Shown here: positions 1 to 7,847 of the stretch, in pieces
Layout: each line of letters starts with the position of its first letter
Numbering within the stretch: position 1 is the stretch's first letter
Source: Agelas oroides
Lineage: Eukaryota > Porifera > Demospongiae > Agelasida > Agelasidae
DNA length: 64,000 nt
Reading direction: 5' to 3'
Assembly: GCA_949130485.1 (NCBI GenBank)
Contig: OX422190.1
Location: 7,470,167 to 7,534,166 of the forward strand
The notes under the pieces: model-generated
What the model was told of the DNA's origin: nothing
Database searches by the model: none
Seen by the model: the letters and a program-made list of their open reading frames with translations, nothing else
Made by a program: the position numbers and the translations under genes

Positions 1-293
1 CTTCTTCAAAATCTGTGCTAGTTTGTGCTGACTGACTGCTTTTGTCTGCAGAGCTCGGATAATGGTCTCCCATGTGTAAGGCGCTGTCTGCTGCTCCCTC
101 CAACTTCTCAATACTTCTCCAAAACACCGGATCTGCTTTCTATTCTGTTCAGTCTCGATGCAGTCTAAGTGGTGATGTGACAGTCCCAGCTCTAGCCCCA
201 TCTCTCTCCACAATGTGGGAATCTCGGCAGCCACTTCATTTAGGAGATCAATGTCCTTGGGCACATATCTTAGTCCAGTATACTCATTTGGGT
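1..293 (-). CDS. Death domain 4 exon (runs off the left edge)
   Basis: The acceptor is TTTACCACAG|AC at 295-294. The frame stays open to base 1 (98 codons). It reads DPNEYTGLRYVPKDIDLL and then a very clear Death domain: LWREMGLELGLSHHHLDCIE, a basic middle section with VLRSWREQQ, then YTWETIIRAL and a last helix ending LAQILKK. This is the best Death-domain match of the four, keeping both W residues and the LG..LGL motif. The plus-strand open frame over the same bases is a shadow. The downstream end and stop codon lie outside the window. Confidence 0.75.
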
Positions 294-3200
294 CTGTGGT
301 AAAATTGATAAGGATAGGATGAGATTTATAGTCTGCAAGCTGAGTACTATATGTACAATGATAAGACACAAATCCAGTGCATACCCAGGGAAGTGTGATC
401 TTCGGTGTCAGTTGACATAGCTACTCCAGTCTCCATTGTTACATTATTCTGAGTGAAGAGCAAAGTACATTAGTACTATTTTGTTTAGTGGAGCTAAAAA
501 GAATACATTACAGCATGCTAGTCTATCCATTCAACGCCCGCAAATCTTGCTAGTATATGACTTACCCCACTGAACCACACTTGACAGCCATCAGGAAGGT
601 CAAATCGCTTGTGGGTTAGGGGGCACCTCAGGTTACAGGCCTGTCCATCTAGAAAGTTCACAGTGGCAGGGTGGGGGGAATGACCTGTGTCCAACTCCTC
701 CGGACAGAAAAACCCAAATGAACATGCTGCATTTTGAGAATAATGGAGTGCTTCAGATACCATGTCTATACCTCCGTGTATGGATTGCTGAACTTCACTA
801 CAGACACTTGCAATAGAAAGCCTGCGAGTTGAAGCTCCAGAGGAAGCACAAAGCTCAATGGACAGGAAGGTAGGTAGCACTTTAAGCTGAAAGGAGTCAT
901 ATGGGCCAACAGATAAGCAGATTTGGTCTCGAAAGATCTTGTCTTGCTCCAACTCCCACTCCAGTTTTGAATTCATTTTGTTCTGAAGTAAGTAGACCAC
1001 CAGTGCCCCAAACAGACCTTTAGGAACGTAACCAGCTTTAAAGGTAACCAGTAAAGGAGGGATGTGCGAAAGTGTTGCACTATTCATTGTGGGCGAACTG
1101 TCCTCAGAATGTGCAAGCACACATGGCATGAAGTATTGAGGGGAGGAACCATCTTTCCTGAGCAGTGCCACAATGTTGAGGTGCTGGAGTAGTGTGACTA
1201 GTTTTGAAGGAGGAAGAAATTCAGTTGACCTGGCCAGCTTCTCAAAAACATCAAGTGCAAAGATTCCTCTTTTTGTAAACTGTTCATGAAGGACTGGATT
1301 GGTACGGTCAAATGTGAAAGTGGCAACAATAAGATCAGTAATCATATCAAAAACATACTGAGGATCTTTGATAACAAAGTCTTGAAGATCACTTACGTCA
1401 TGGTAGTAGCGAACTACTCCAACATTCTCATGAAGAAAGCGTAATGCATCGTTCATTTCCTCACGTGTGTCAATCCCACATTGCTGAGCTACACTATAGC
1501 ATTGCTCATACTTGAGAACTGGTGACTTCATCTGTTGCATGATATTGCTAAACATCAGCCAAGAGAAGGGTGTTCTCACTCGATAATCATCCCCTCGCTT
1601 ACCAATGCGCTCCACAGCAGTTCGGATCTGCTGCACATCCTCTTCACCTTCAGACAAGTTATTGACAGCAATAATCATTTGAGATTCAGAAGCAAACTGG
1701 ACCATCCCATCTTTATAAGCCTCAGTGCCTTTAACAACCTCTTGGAGAGCGATGTCCACCTGATGAATATGCTCTTCTGACACAAGGTCTTTGTGTGTGG
1801 CAACAAAGAAAATGTTGGGCAGGATGACGACCTTCTTACTGCCTACCATTCGAAACACACAAGTGGAAGCAATAGTAGCTAGACTCTGAAGAAGCATCTC
1901 CTGCACAGTGAGACCAGCTTCGTATGGTACAGCGGCCTTCCCTTGTGAGGTGATATACTCGACTTGAAACCTCTTGTTGAGCTCCAGATGTAGTGGGAAC
2001 ACAAGGAAGAAGACAGAAGGACCACAGACAAGAATTGGAAGGAGCTCCTGAAACTCTGGCTGGCCTCCAGTATCAGTGATGTACAACATCCAAGGCTCAT
2101 CAATAATTTCCTTCAATTTGGACCACTTTCTCTGGAAAGCTTCTCTGAACAATTCAAGTGGAGAATGAACTCCCAGTTCACTTGGTAGTTGTGACTCAGC
2201 TTCTGACTCTTGAGTATGGAATTTCAAAGGTGAAGTTGTCTGCTTGTACTGTTTGGTATGTGGCCCTAGAGTAAAAATATTTCGTAAAACCTCTGACAAT
2301 GAAGATGCCTTTCTTTGATGTGTCCGATTAGGAACATCATGCAACACAGATTCAGTCACATCTACAGGTGCACTTCTGGACACATTACACATCACTAAGA
2401 CAGCCTCATCATCAAGGTCCTCCAGCTCGCACCACTGCAGCCCAGACACACATGCTGTGGACTTCCTAATCTCTATACATAAAACCTTCTCCGCCACTCC
2501 AGTACTGGCACACAAACAGGGACGTTTGCCAAGGAGACGCTGTATCAGGAAACTTTTCCCAGAGCGTGGGATGCCCATAAAGACACAGTGCATGGCTGTC
2601 TGACTAAGAGACCCCTTTTCTTTAATGGCTTGCTCACAGGCAGCAAGGTATCTCCTTTCCTCTGGTCCTGCATGATTCAGCATAAAGACACACTCATTGG
2701 TGACTACAACTTAGTACATATTTTCAAAAGCAATTCATAACTTTTATTAATCAACATTGTTACTTTAGGTGTTCTCACTATTAGCAAATGTTTTTTTACA
2801 CACACTCAATTAAAGAGCTGCTGCACCATACGTGTTGGTTATTAAGCATATGTGCCCACACCATCTGACGTCAAAGAAACATCAATGTGGACTTGACAGA
2901 AAATAGCCACTTAAAAATGGGTGTAAAAACTAATTAATGGGCAGTGCTTTGGACAGTAGCAAATCTGAACTTGCAGAGTGATATTTGTGGTCATTACATG
3001 TACAGGCACAGTGGCACAATTACCTGTGATGTAACTAGTCAAAGAAAGAAGACTGTAACCAGTGTTGAACCACCTTCACAGCCACCTCAAATATCTTACA
3101 GGATGGGTATATAGTAACTGTTTCATAGTAGTAGCAAGAGCATATCATTGAGTTGAGTTTCTCTTTCCACATGAAGCATTTTTGTTCTTGACAAAGCTAT

Positions 3201-6200
3201 TTCTTAGTGCTATTTAGGAAGTTATTGCCATTCTGTGTTCTTCTAAATGTGCACTTATATGAATCCAGCACCAACAGTACTACTACATGTAAATCTCATT
3301 CCCTTCATTGTTGGGACACAAAATGTATCATCACATTTTCTTAACATCTGCCCAGATTAGTAACAGGCCCTTGGTGGCCTAAGTATGAGGCTACTCCCCA
3401 GGTATATAACATAAATATATCAACCATAACTTGACATGTCACAAGCAGCCTAATACTTGCACACCTCTGACATATTTGGTAGCGACCACATCCTCCAAGT
3501 CATGAAACCCCATTACCCGCAGTGCTGTAGCAATATCCTTCCATGAAGATGTCGGATGGTATCTGATGTAGAAGTTAAGCACTGCCTCCATCCTGAGGTA
3601 GTTGTTCTGATAATTAGAACTGATTTCATTTCGCTCAGACTGTCCCACAGCAAGTTCTTCACCCAGCCTCTCCCAGTGCTCCTCCATGTCCTTTACTACC
3701 TCCATAATGTTGTCAAGTGTGAACGTTGGGTCTTCCAAGGTATGCAAGGAAAGGAGCACCAATACTTAACTAACATGAGTTTTAAAAATTTGGTTACTAG
3801 TATGTATCTCCCGGTGTATTTGTTCATGTGAGAGCAATATCCTAGCTCCAACTCAAATGTCAGTAAAATCTTAGAACTGTACTTGCAAAATTCAAAATTC
3901 AATCAGTTACACACAGTCACTGGGAGGAGTAAAATGACAAAGAGGCAGCACAAGTGCAAGTTGAAATACCAGACTATCTCCTCAATACCGTATAGCGGGA
4001 CTCTTTCGAGGGAGAAAACTTTCGCTAATTTCGCGGTTTTGTGGCTATTCGCGAAAGTTTTCTCCGTGAAATTTGGGGCGTGGCGTCCTTTTGCGGGGCA
4101 AAAGCGAGCAATCTGCGAAGTTTTCTCCGCGAAAATTGTATTTTCACCAATTCGTGAAAGTTTTCTCCCTCGAAAGTTTCCCGCTATACGGTACCAAGCT
4201 GTCATGAAACAATAGTAGCAGTTAACAGTCTGTATGAGGTGTGACTTTCAACTTGAATGAAATACAGAGATGCATATATGACAACCGATACAATCCAGGA
4301 GATAGCAGCGAATACAAGATCTAACATATTGTCCTTTACAGATTAAGTACCCATGCACAACAGACACATTGTCAGCAACAAGGAAGGCATATGACAGGTA
4401 GGTGTGGTCACTATGAAGCCATATAAATACACTTAGCTAGACTTCCACTTGAGTGAAGACTAGAACTCTGTGACACTTTCTTGTGCAGAGTTACAGTGTG
4501 AAAAGGATGACTATATTATGTAGTGTAAATATTTATAACCATTTCTTATGCCTTGCTGGCTTTGTTAGGATGCAGAAGGTTCCATCAAAACAGACCTAAT
4601 CTGTAATCTACCCATATCATCACTTCAACTTTTGCTAACCTAACTTTTGCTACCTGCGACATGGCAATCTTAGAATGTTGAATGAATAACGGAACCTCAT
4701 AGATACAGAACTTGGGGAGCAAGTTAGCCTCGAACCCAGGCTTTCCGTTCCGGATTTTGTCTCACAGCTTTGGAGAAAAATCGGAGCTGCGAGACAAAAT
4801 CCGGAATGGAAAGCCTGGGTTCGAGGCTAGGAGCAAGTACTTGCACTGAGGTGTTCAGGCACTTCAATTCTTCTGTACAAGTGCCTACCCCTAATTTTTT
4901 TTTATGCTCAAGCTGCAAGGCTCATGGGTATTTGCCTGGATCAATATGGTACACACCACTTATAAAAAAAAAAACAATCTAAATGACAGAATCTGTAGTA
5001 CAGGACAACAAACAGAAGATCTACAAATCGAATCATCTAATAGAATTTGTCCAATGTTGTCAAAAAGTTCTGGGAATTCATGCTTCAAAGAAGTACAGGT
5101 CACTGTTTCCTCCCCCCTCCACCAAACTCAAAATCCTGTATGAAATCCCATACATGTATATATAGGTGTAAACATACCTCTAGGTAAGTATCTTTTGGCC
5201 TTCTCCACTGCATTGTATTCTCCAGCAAGGTATAGTTCCCTTGCTAGGTGCTCCATGGAGGCATAAGGGTGAGTCTGGAGGTAGTAGTTGCCTATCACAT
5301 CTTTCTTCCCTCTCTCACTGAGACCCTGTTGATTGAGTATGTGGTCTGGGATAAGGAGCTCAAAGCTTACCCTCTGCCATTCTTTCACCTCCTCCATGAC
5401 AGCTGTAACACTGTCCTGGGTGAGGTTGGTGTCTGAAGGAAAGAGAGAAGAGCATGGATGTCTCAGCTTGGGGTGGTGCATGTACTACTATAATAATATC
5501 ATCTTCAGAGGCCCCTTTCACAAAAGCTACACATTTGCATTTATCCAGTGTCTACAGCTTACGTGCATGTAGATGGAGATCAATACAAATTTTATCTTCA
5601 AAAGACAAACATGCATGTGTAAATGGCACTGCTGTAGTCAGCTCTGACAGTGTTTGCAAAAAGGAGGACGTACATGTGGTCAGGCACATGCTGGCATTTC
5701 CATATTGACACTCACCTGTGGGAGTCAGAAATCCACACAGTTGACATTATACCTTGAGTCATTCCTGTTTGGTTACAATGCATGTGTAGCAGTCATCTGG
5801 TTGCAGTATTGTAATGTGAAAGGCAACACTCAGTTTATACACACAAGACAAGAATGACTCAAGGTAAATCTAAAGGCTTGGAAAACCATTACTGCTTAGT
5901 TCTCCTATCCTCCTAGCCTACTGCGCATGCAATAACAGCTACTTCTGGTACACTTCTAGTTGGTCCGGTCCAGTTTAATGAAGGCCAGTGTGTAAGGCAG
6001 TGCGTGTGCTAATGATATTCATGGTTCATTAGCAACAGTTTACTCAGCATTTCCTACAAGACCACTATATACGCAGTACACTTCCAACATGTGAAACTGC
6101 TTTTATCATGCTGCAAATTTTTCCAAAGATGCCACCTTGAAGTCAGACGTCAATCTCCATGTCAGTGGGTAGGGTTTGGGCATAAGAACTAGTAACTCAC

Positions 6201-7012
6201 CTAGTGGTGGTTCTGCATATCCCCTAATGGGGGTTGCTAGTGCATTCTGTCCTATCCAGTCGAGTGAATAGATAAGTTTTCTCCAGGATGGTTGGTGGCT
6301 TTTGAGCCACTCCTCCACCAGAGCATGGAGGCGATCCTTATTGGTGCTGCATTGCTGGCGAATTTTGTCAAGCTTGTCCCAGTCACGATAAGGAAGAAGT
6401 CGCATCCCAAAGTCTTTCCAATTCCTCACTCCTTGTAAAACCTTCACAACAGTGGCAGTTGTGAGAGGTGGTGGGACTGAAGTGGAAAGATATCATCACA
6501 GCACAAAAAGGTTAGCAACACCACCGTTTTATAAGCTGGGGTCAGAATTTACCATACTCCATTTCCTAATAACACTACTTACAGTGGAAGCAGGTAATTC
6601 ATTAGGCATGCAGCGGCAAGAAACTATGCACCATATATTAAATATAACATTGTGGCTTAAAAATCGCAATTTGTCCAAGAAACGCAGTTACAAAATGTCT
6701 TTTGTTCTCGATCACCTAACATGCATATCATGCTTACAAGACCTTCAAGGTTCTAAAAGCCGGGATTTTGCGTGAGGCTAATATTCAGCGAGGGTGATTA
6801 GCTTGGCGAACAATCAATAAAACCGAAAGAAATAGTCAACCCTAGTGACCAAAAGTTAGCGTCGATCGTTCCCAGTCTTACAACTCGCACGCGAACTACC
6901 CTAAACATGTAGGCCTGTGAAGCAAAGTATGGGCTCGGCCTAGATTTCAAACACTGAAACGGCCACTTGGCTAGCTACCTTCTCCCCTCGTATCCAGAGT
7001 GGACTCTGCCAT
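1..7012 (-). CDS. Multi-exon Death-domain / Roc-COR-like GTPase gene (3'-incomplete)
   Basis: Gene model joined from seven exons on the minus strand: 7012-6979, 6476-6201, 5432-5178, 3731-3465, 2667-566, 448-385 and 293-1. Every intron is GT..AG and all phases fit (1,1,1,1,0,1), giving 1097 codons to the window edge with no internal stop. Domain order: Death domain (DD1), DD2, DD3, P-loop GTPase with DTGGQ and THKD motifs, COR-like winged-helix region, unassigned C-terminal region, DD4. Proteins joining Death domains to Roc/COR-type GTPases (compare DAPK1 and other ROCO proteins) are signalling scaffolds in apoptosis or innate immunity; a cytosolic signalling role is inferred. No signal peptide or membrane segment is seen. 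The GTPase part is supported by motifs, while the exact splice pattern is predicted. The end lies left of base 1. It shares a short head-to-head spacer with the transposase-like gene starting at 7452. Confidence 0.75.
385..448 (-). CDS. 64-base linker exon joining the GTPase exon to DD4
   Basis: The acceptor is CTTCACTCAG|AAT and the donor CCTGG|GTATGC. It encodes a 21-residue acidic, Thr/Ser-rich linker beginning NNVTMETGVAMSTD, entered in phase 0 and left in phase 1. Those are exactly the phases needed to connect the donor at 565 with the Death-domain exon that starts at 293. Flanking introns are 117 bases (449-565) and 91 bases (294-384). Without this exon the GTPase exon would read into TAG at 518 and DD4 would be out of frame. 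Confidence 0.6.
566..2667 (-). CDS. P-loop GTPase / COR-like exon
   Basis: Large exon of 2102 bases (about 701 codons). The acceptor is AATCATGCAG|GA (2669-2668); the donor GTAAGT lies at 565-560, just before an in-frame TAG at 518-520. Visible motifs, in assembled-protein numbering: Walker A GIPRSGKS at about 309-316, switch-II-type DTGGQPEF at about 476, and THKD (NKxD equivalent) at about 568-571, which together mark a Roc/STAND-type GTPase. The COR-like part follows, with a typical stretch near 681-712 (ALRFLHENVGVVRYYHDV.., then VIKDPQYVFDMI). The last ~150 residues, with a Cys-rich stretch CSFGFFCPEEL..CNLRCPL, have no assignment. GTP binding is well supported. The partner and output are unknown. 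Confidence 0.85.
2668..3464 (-). other. Intron between DD3 and GTPase exons
   Basis: Intron of 797 bases, bounded by donor GTGTGC at 3464 and acceptor at 2669-2668. I saw no further Death-domain exon, RNA gene or mobile element in it. It is AT-rich with no long inverted repeat. Confidence 0.6.
3465..3731 (-). CDS. Death domain 3 exon
   Basis: Exon of 267 bases (89 codons), phase 1 at both ends. The acceptor is TTGGAAG|AC and the donor AGAG|GTGTGC. It reads DPTFTLDNIMEVVKDMEE, then HWERLGEELAV, a polar middle helix, VLNFYIRYHPTSSWKDIATAL and a final helix ending YVRG. The spacing of W, LG..L and the TSSWKDIATAL helix is the standard Death-domain pattern. The last codon is completed by the GTPase exon (VRG-PEERRYLAAC). 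Confidence 0.75.
3986..4193. mobile_element. MITE with ACCGTATAGCGGG terminal inverted repeats
   Basis: The ends are ACCGTATAGCGGG (3987-3999) and CCCGCTATACGGT (4180-4192), a perfect 13-base inverted repeat, with TA at both borders (3986-3987 and 4192-4193) as expected for a Tc1/mariner-type TA target. The interior (about 180 bp) is itself rich in short copies of TTTCGCGAA and AGTTTTCTCC in both orientations, so a single strand could fold back along most of its length. It is non-autonomous, with no transposase frame. I recall similar ends in demosponge sequence, but this was not tested. Confidence 0.75.
4716..4838. mobile_element. 105-bp foldback element with 9-bp target-site duplication
   Basis: Positions 4725-4829 form an almost perfect hairpin. 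The left arm begins TAGCCTCGAACCCAGGCTTT and the right arm ends with its complement, the arms being about 45 bp around a short loop (TTGGAGAAAAATCGG). The element is flanked by a direct repeat GGAGCAAGT at 4716-4724 and 4830-4838. A 9-bp duplication is typical of Mutator-like elements, so this is best called a MULE-type foldback MITE. It has no coding capacity. Arm identity suggests recent insertion. Confidence 0.8.
5178..5432 (-). CDS. Death domain 2 exon
   Basis: Exon of 255 bases (85 codons), phase 1 at both ends. The acceptor is TCTTTCCTTCAG and the donor AGAG|GTATGT. Translation shows KEWQRVSFELLIPDHIL, then a basic middle section ending in the VIGNYYLQTHPYASMEHLARELYL region and an AVEKAKRYLPR tail. 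Helix spacing fits a Death domain, although the usual W of helix 5 is replaced (ASMEHLA). It resembles DD3 in exon size and phase, which suggests an old exon duplication. Sequence identity to the other Death domains is low by eye. Confidence 0.7.
5433..6200 (-). other. Intron between DD1 and DD2 exons
   Basis: Intron of 768 bases, from donor GTGAGT at 6200 to acceptor at 5434-5433. It contains a small inverted repeat at 5750-5866 and otherwise nothing I can assign. No extra Death-domain exon was found on the minus strand. Confidence 0.6.
5750..5866. repeat. Small inverted repeat, possible MITE remnant
   Basis: TACCTTGAGTCATTC at 5750-5764 is matched by its perfect complement GAATGACTCAAGGTA at 5852-5866. 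Pairing may extend a few more bases inward with mismatches. The 117-bp span has no coding potential. No clear target-site duplication is visible, so mobile origin is uncertain. Confidence 0.4.
6201..6476 (-). CDS. Death domain 1 exon
   Basis: Exon of 276 bases (92 codons), phase 1 at both ends. The acceptor has a good pyrimidine tract (TTTCCACTTCAG) and the donor is CTAG|GTGAGT. It encodes a proline-rich lead (VPPPLTT) and then a Death-domain fold. The visible pattern is NWKDFGMRLLP, a middle section LDKIRQQC, then ALVEEWLKSHQPSWRKLIYSL, which is the usual helix 3-helix 5 signature with the conserved W in the 'psW+.Li..L' motif. Death domains form homotypic complexes with other Death-domain proteins. 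A symmetric 1-1 exon can be duplicated or shuffled without breaking the frame. Confidence 0.75.
6477..6978 (-). other. First intron of the Death-domain GTPase gene
   Basis: Intron of 502 bases between the short start exon and DD1. No repeat, RNA gene or coding exon is recognised. The plus-strand open frame across it has no recognisable product. Confidence 0.5.
6979..7012 (-). CDS. Start exon (11 codons) of the Death-domain GTPase gene
   Basis: The ATG is at 7012-7010 and reads MAESTLDTRGE, then donor G|GTAGCT with the exon ending at 6979 in phase 1. This phase fits the next exon exactly (acceptor at 6477/6476). The frame just upstream runs into a G-rich 5' leader that contains the complement of the 23-C tract. 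This ATG was chosen because it gives a short acidic leader, an in-phase donor and closeness to the CpG-rich promoter region. Other non-coding first exons cannot be excluded. Confidence 0.55.
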
Positions 7013-7120
7013 GGGCCCTGCACAGACGGTGTTGACAACACAACCAGTTGGCGCTTGTGGTCCTGTACCTTGCCGGTCTCGTGCCCAGATCTCGCCTCTC
7101 GTAGTTAACTTCGTTCCCAG

Positions 7121-7143
7121 CCCCCCCCCCCCCCCCCCCCCCC
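7121..7143. repeat. 23-base poly-C tract (poly-G on the minus-gene sense strand)
   Basis: An uninterrupted run of 23 C that lies within the likely 5' leader or proximal promoter of the minus-strand gene, 109 bases upstream of its ATG. On that gene's sense strand it is G23, able to form G-quadruplexes. Run length in homopolymers is error-prone, so the exact count may be unreliable. Confidence 0.8.
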
Positions 7144-7312
7144 TCGCTTAGGGAGGTTGTGTGGGGCTGTCCTATCAATAATTTTCCTACCAACTCGGTA
7201 GAGCGCTAGAATTCACTGCGCTGAGTATCATTATACATGTTGTACCTATGTTGTATTTATCCTCATAAGTACTATTACGGATACTCTGTGATATGGGGTG
7301 GTGCCTATTTCA

Positions 7313-7337
7313 CGGAACGGAACGGAACGGAACGGAA
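7313..7337. repeat. (CGGAA)5 microsatellite in the promoter region
   Basis: Five perfect tandem copies of CGGAA, followed by one more C. The unit contains GGAA, the core of ETS-family sites, so the tract could act as a multimeric ETS-like element on the plus strand. It could equally be a neutral microsatellite. Confidence 0.7.
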
Positions 7338-7384
7338 CTAAGGTCTAAAATGCGGAGCTGGTCTAAAATACGGAACAGCCAAAC

Positions 7385-7396
7385 TGCGCATGCGCA
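7385..7396. promoter_or_regulatory. NRF1-type palindromic site
   Basis: TGCGCATGCGCA is a perfect palindrome and matches the full NRF1 consensus (YGCGCAYGCGCR). NRF1 sites are common in broad, often bidirectional, animal promoters. It lies 56 bases upstream of the plus-strand ATG. Binding is inferred from the motif only. Confidence 0.6.
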
Positions 7397-7451
7397 TGAG
7401 AGGCGCGGGTTTTGGCGGTGAAGTACGAAGCACAGCATGTGAAGTCGGAAG

Positions 7452-7597
7452 ATGAGCAAGTTGGTGGTGTTCCGCGTTTCCGCTACCCCCTTGGCCGTAT
7501 CGGAAGTCATTCAGCTTCTTAAGAACCCCCCAGAAGATGGCATATCCACTCTGCCACCAGCAAAGCCGAATTTACAAGAACGATAACAGTGCAAATG
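7452..7597 (+). CDS. Exon 1 of the MULE/SWIM gene
   Basis: The ATG at 7452 reads MSKLVVFRVSATPLAVSEVI, then the LLKNPPEDGISTLPPAKPN region. The frame then hits TAA at 7584. One base to the other frame, the exon reads FTRTITVQM up to a good donor (ATG|GTAAAC, exon end 7597), and this phase-0 end fits the next exon. The exon is 146 bases, one short of a multiple of three, so a single lost T in 7571-7573 explains both facts. The family resemblance of FTRTITVQM is from memory. Confidence 0.5.
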
Positions 7598-7847
7598 GTA
7601 AACAACTGCTAATGCATGGTGTGGGAAAGGTCTTGCTCTTACGTAAAGCCTTTATCATTCCTTGTGTATGGGTGATGAATACTTAAATGGGAAGAGTACA
7701 TGAGTGCTCACCGGAGTGTGATGTTAACTGATTGCTTACTCACTGATGATTCTTCATGCCATTCACGTATCAGGATAGCTAGTTCCAGCCTACAATTACC
7801 TCTACCTGTGATGCTAAATACAGTCCAACCCCCCTATTCTTGTGCAG

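Larger units (their letters stand above)
3732..5177 (-). other. Intron between DD2 and DD3 exons, carrying two foldback elements
   Basis: The longest intron of the gene (1446 bases). It contains the TA-flanked MITE at 3986-4193 and the 105-bp foldback element at 4725-4829, which together largely explain its size. No coding exon is recognised in the remainder. Confidence 0.6.
7013..7451. promoter_or_regulatory. Head-to-head promoter region between the two genes
   Basis: The two predicted start codons (7012 minus, 7452 plus) are 440 bases apart and diverge. The interval has a locally GC/CpG-rich part, a palindromic TGCGCATGCGCA at 7385-7396, five tandem CGGAA units at 7313-7337 and a 23-C run at 7121-7143. 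No TATA box is evident. This looks like a bidirectional CpG-type promoter, although transcription start sites are not visible and one gene could start elsewhere. Confidence 0.5.

Noticed and set aside
72..302. Plus-strand frame of 76 codons.
   Set aside because: It is the shadow of the minus-strand Death-domain exon, which has a clear domain pattern and a splice acceptor.
518..565. TAG at 518-520 as the only end of the GTPase gene.
   Set aside because: The GTAAGT donor just upstream, the phase-perfect 64-base exon and a strong Death-domain exon after it favour splicing. The stop may still serve an intron-retained form.
3883..4215. Open frames on both strands (about 100 codons).
   Set aside because: They lie across the palindromic MITE and owe their length to its composition.
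6975..7193. Minus-strand frame of 72 codons with a Gly run.
   Set aside because: The Gly run comes from the poly-G tract. Only the last codons, in a different frame beginning at the ATG 7012, fit the spliced gene.
7185..7225. Possible tRNA: ACTCGGTAGAGCGCTAGAATTC looks like a D-arm/anticodon-stem piece.
   Set aside because: There is no acceptor-stem pairing and no T-loop (GGTTCRANYCC) downstream. At most it is a tRNA-derived fragment.
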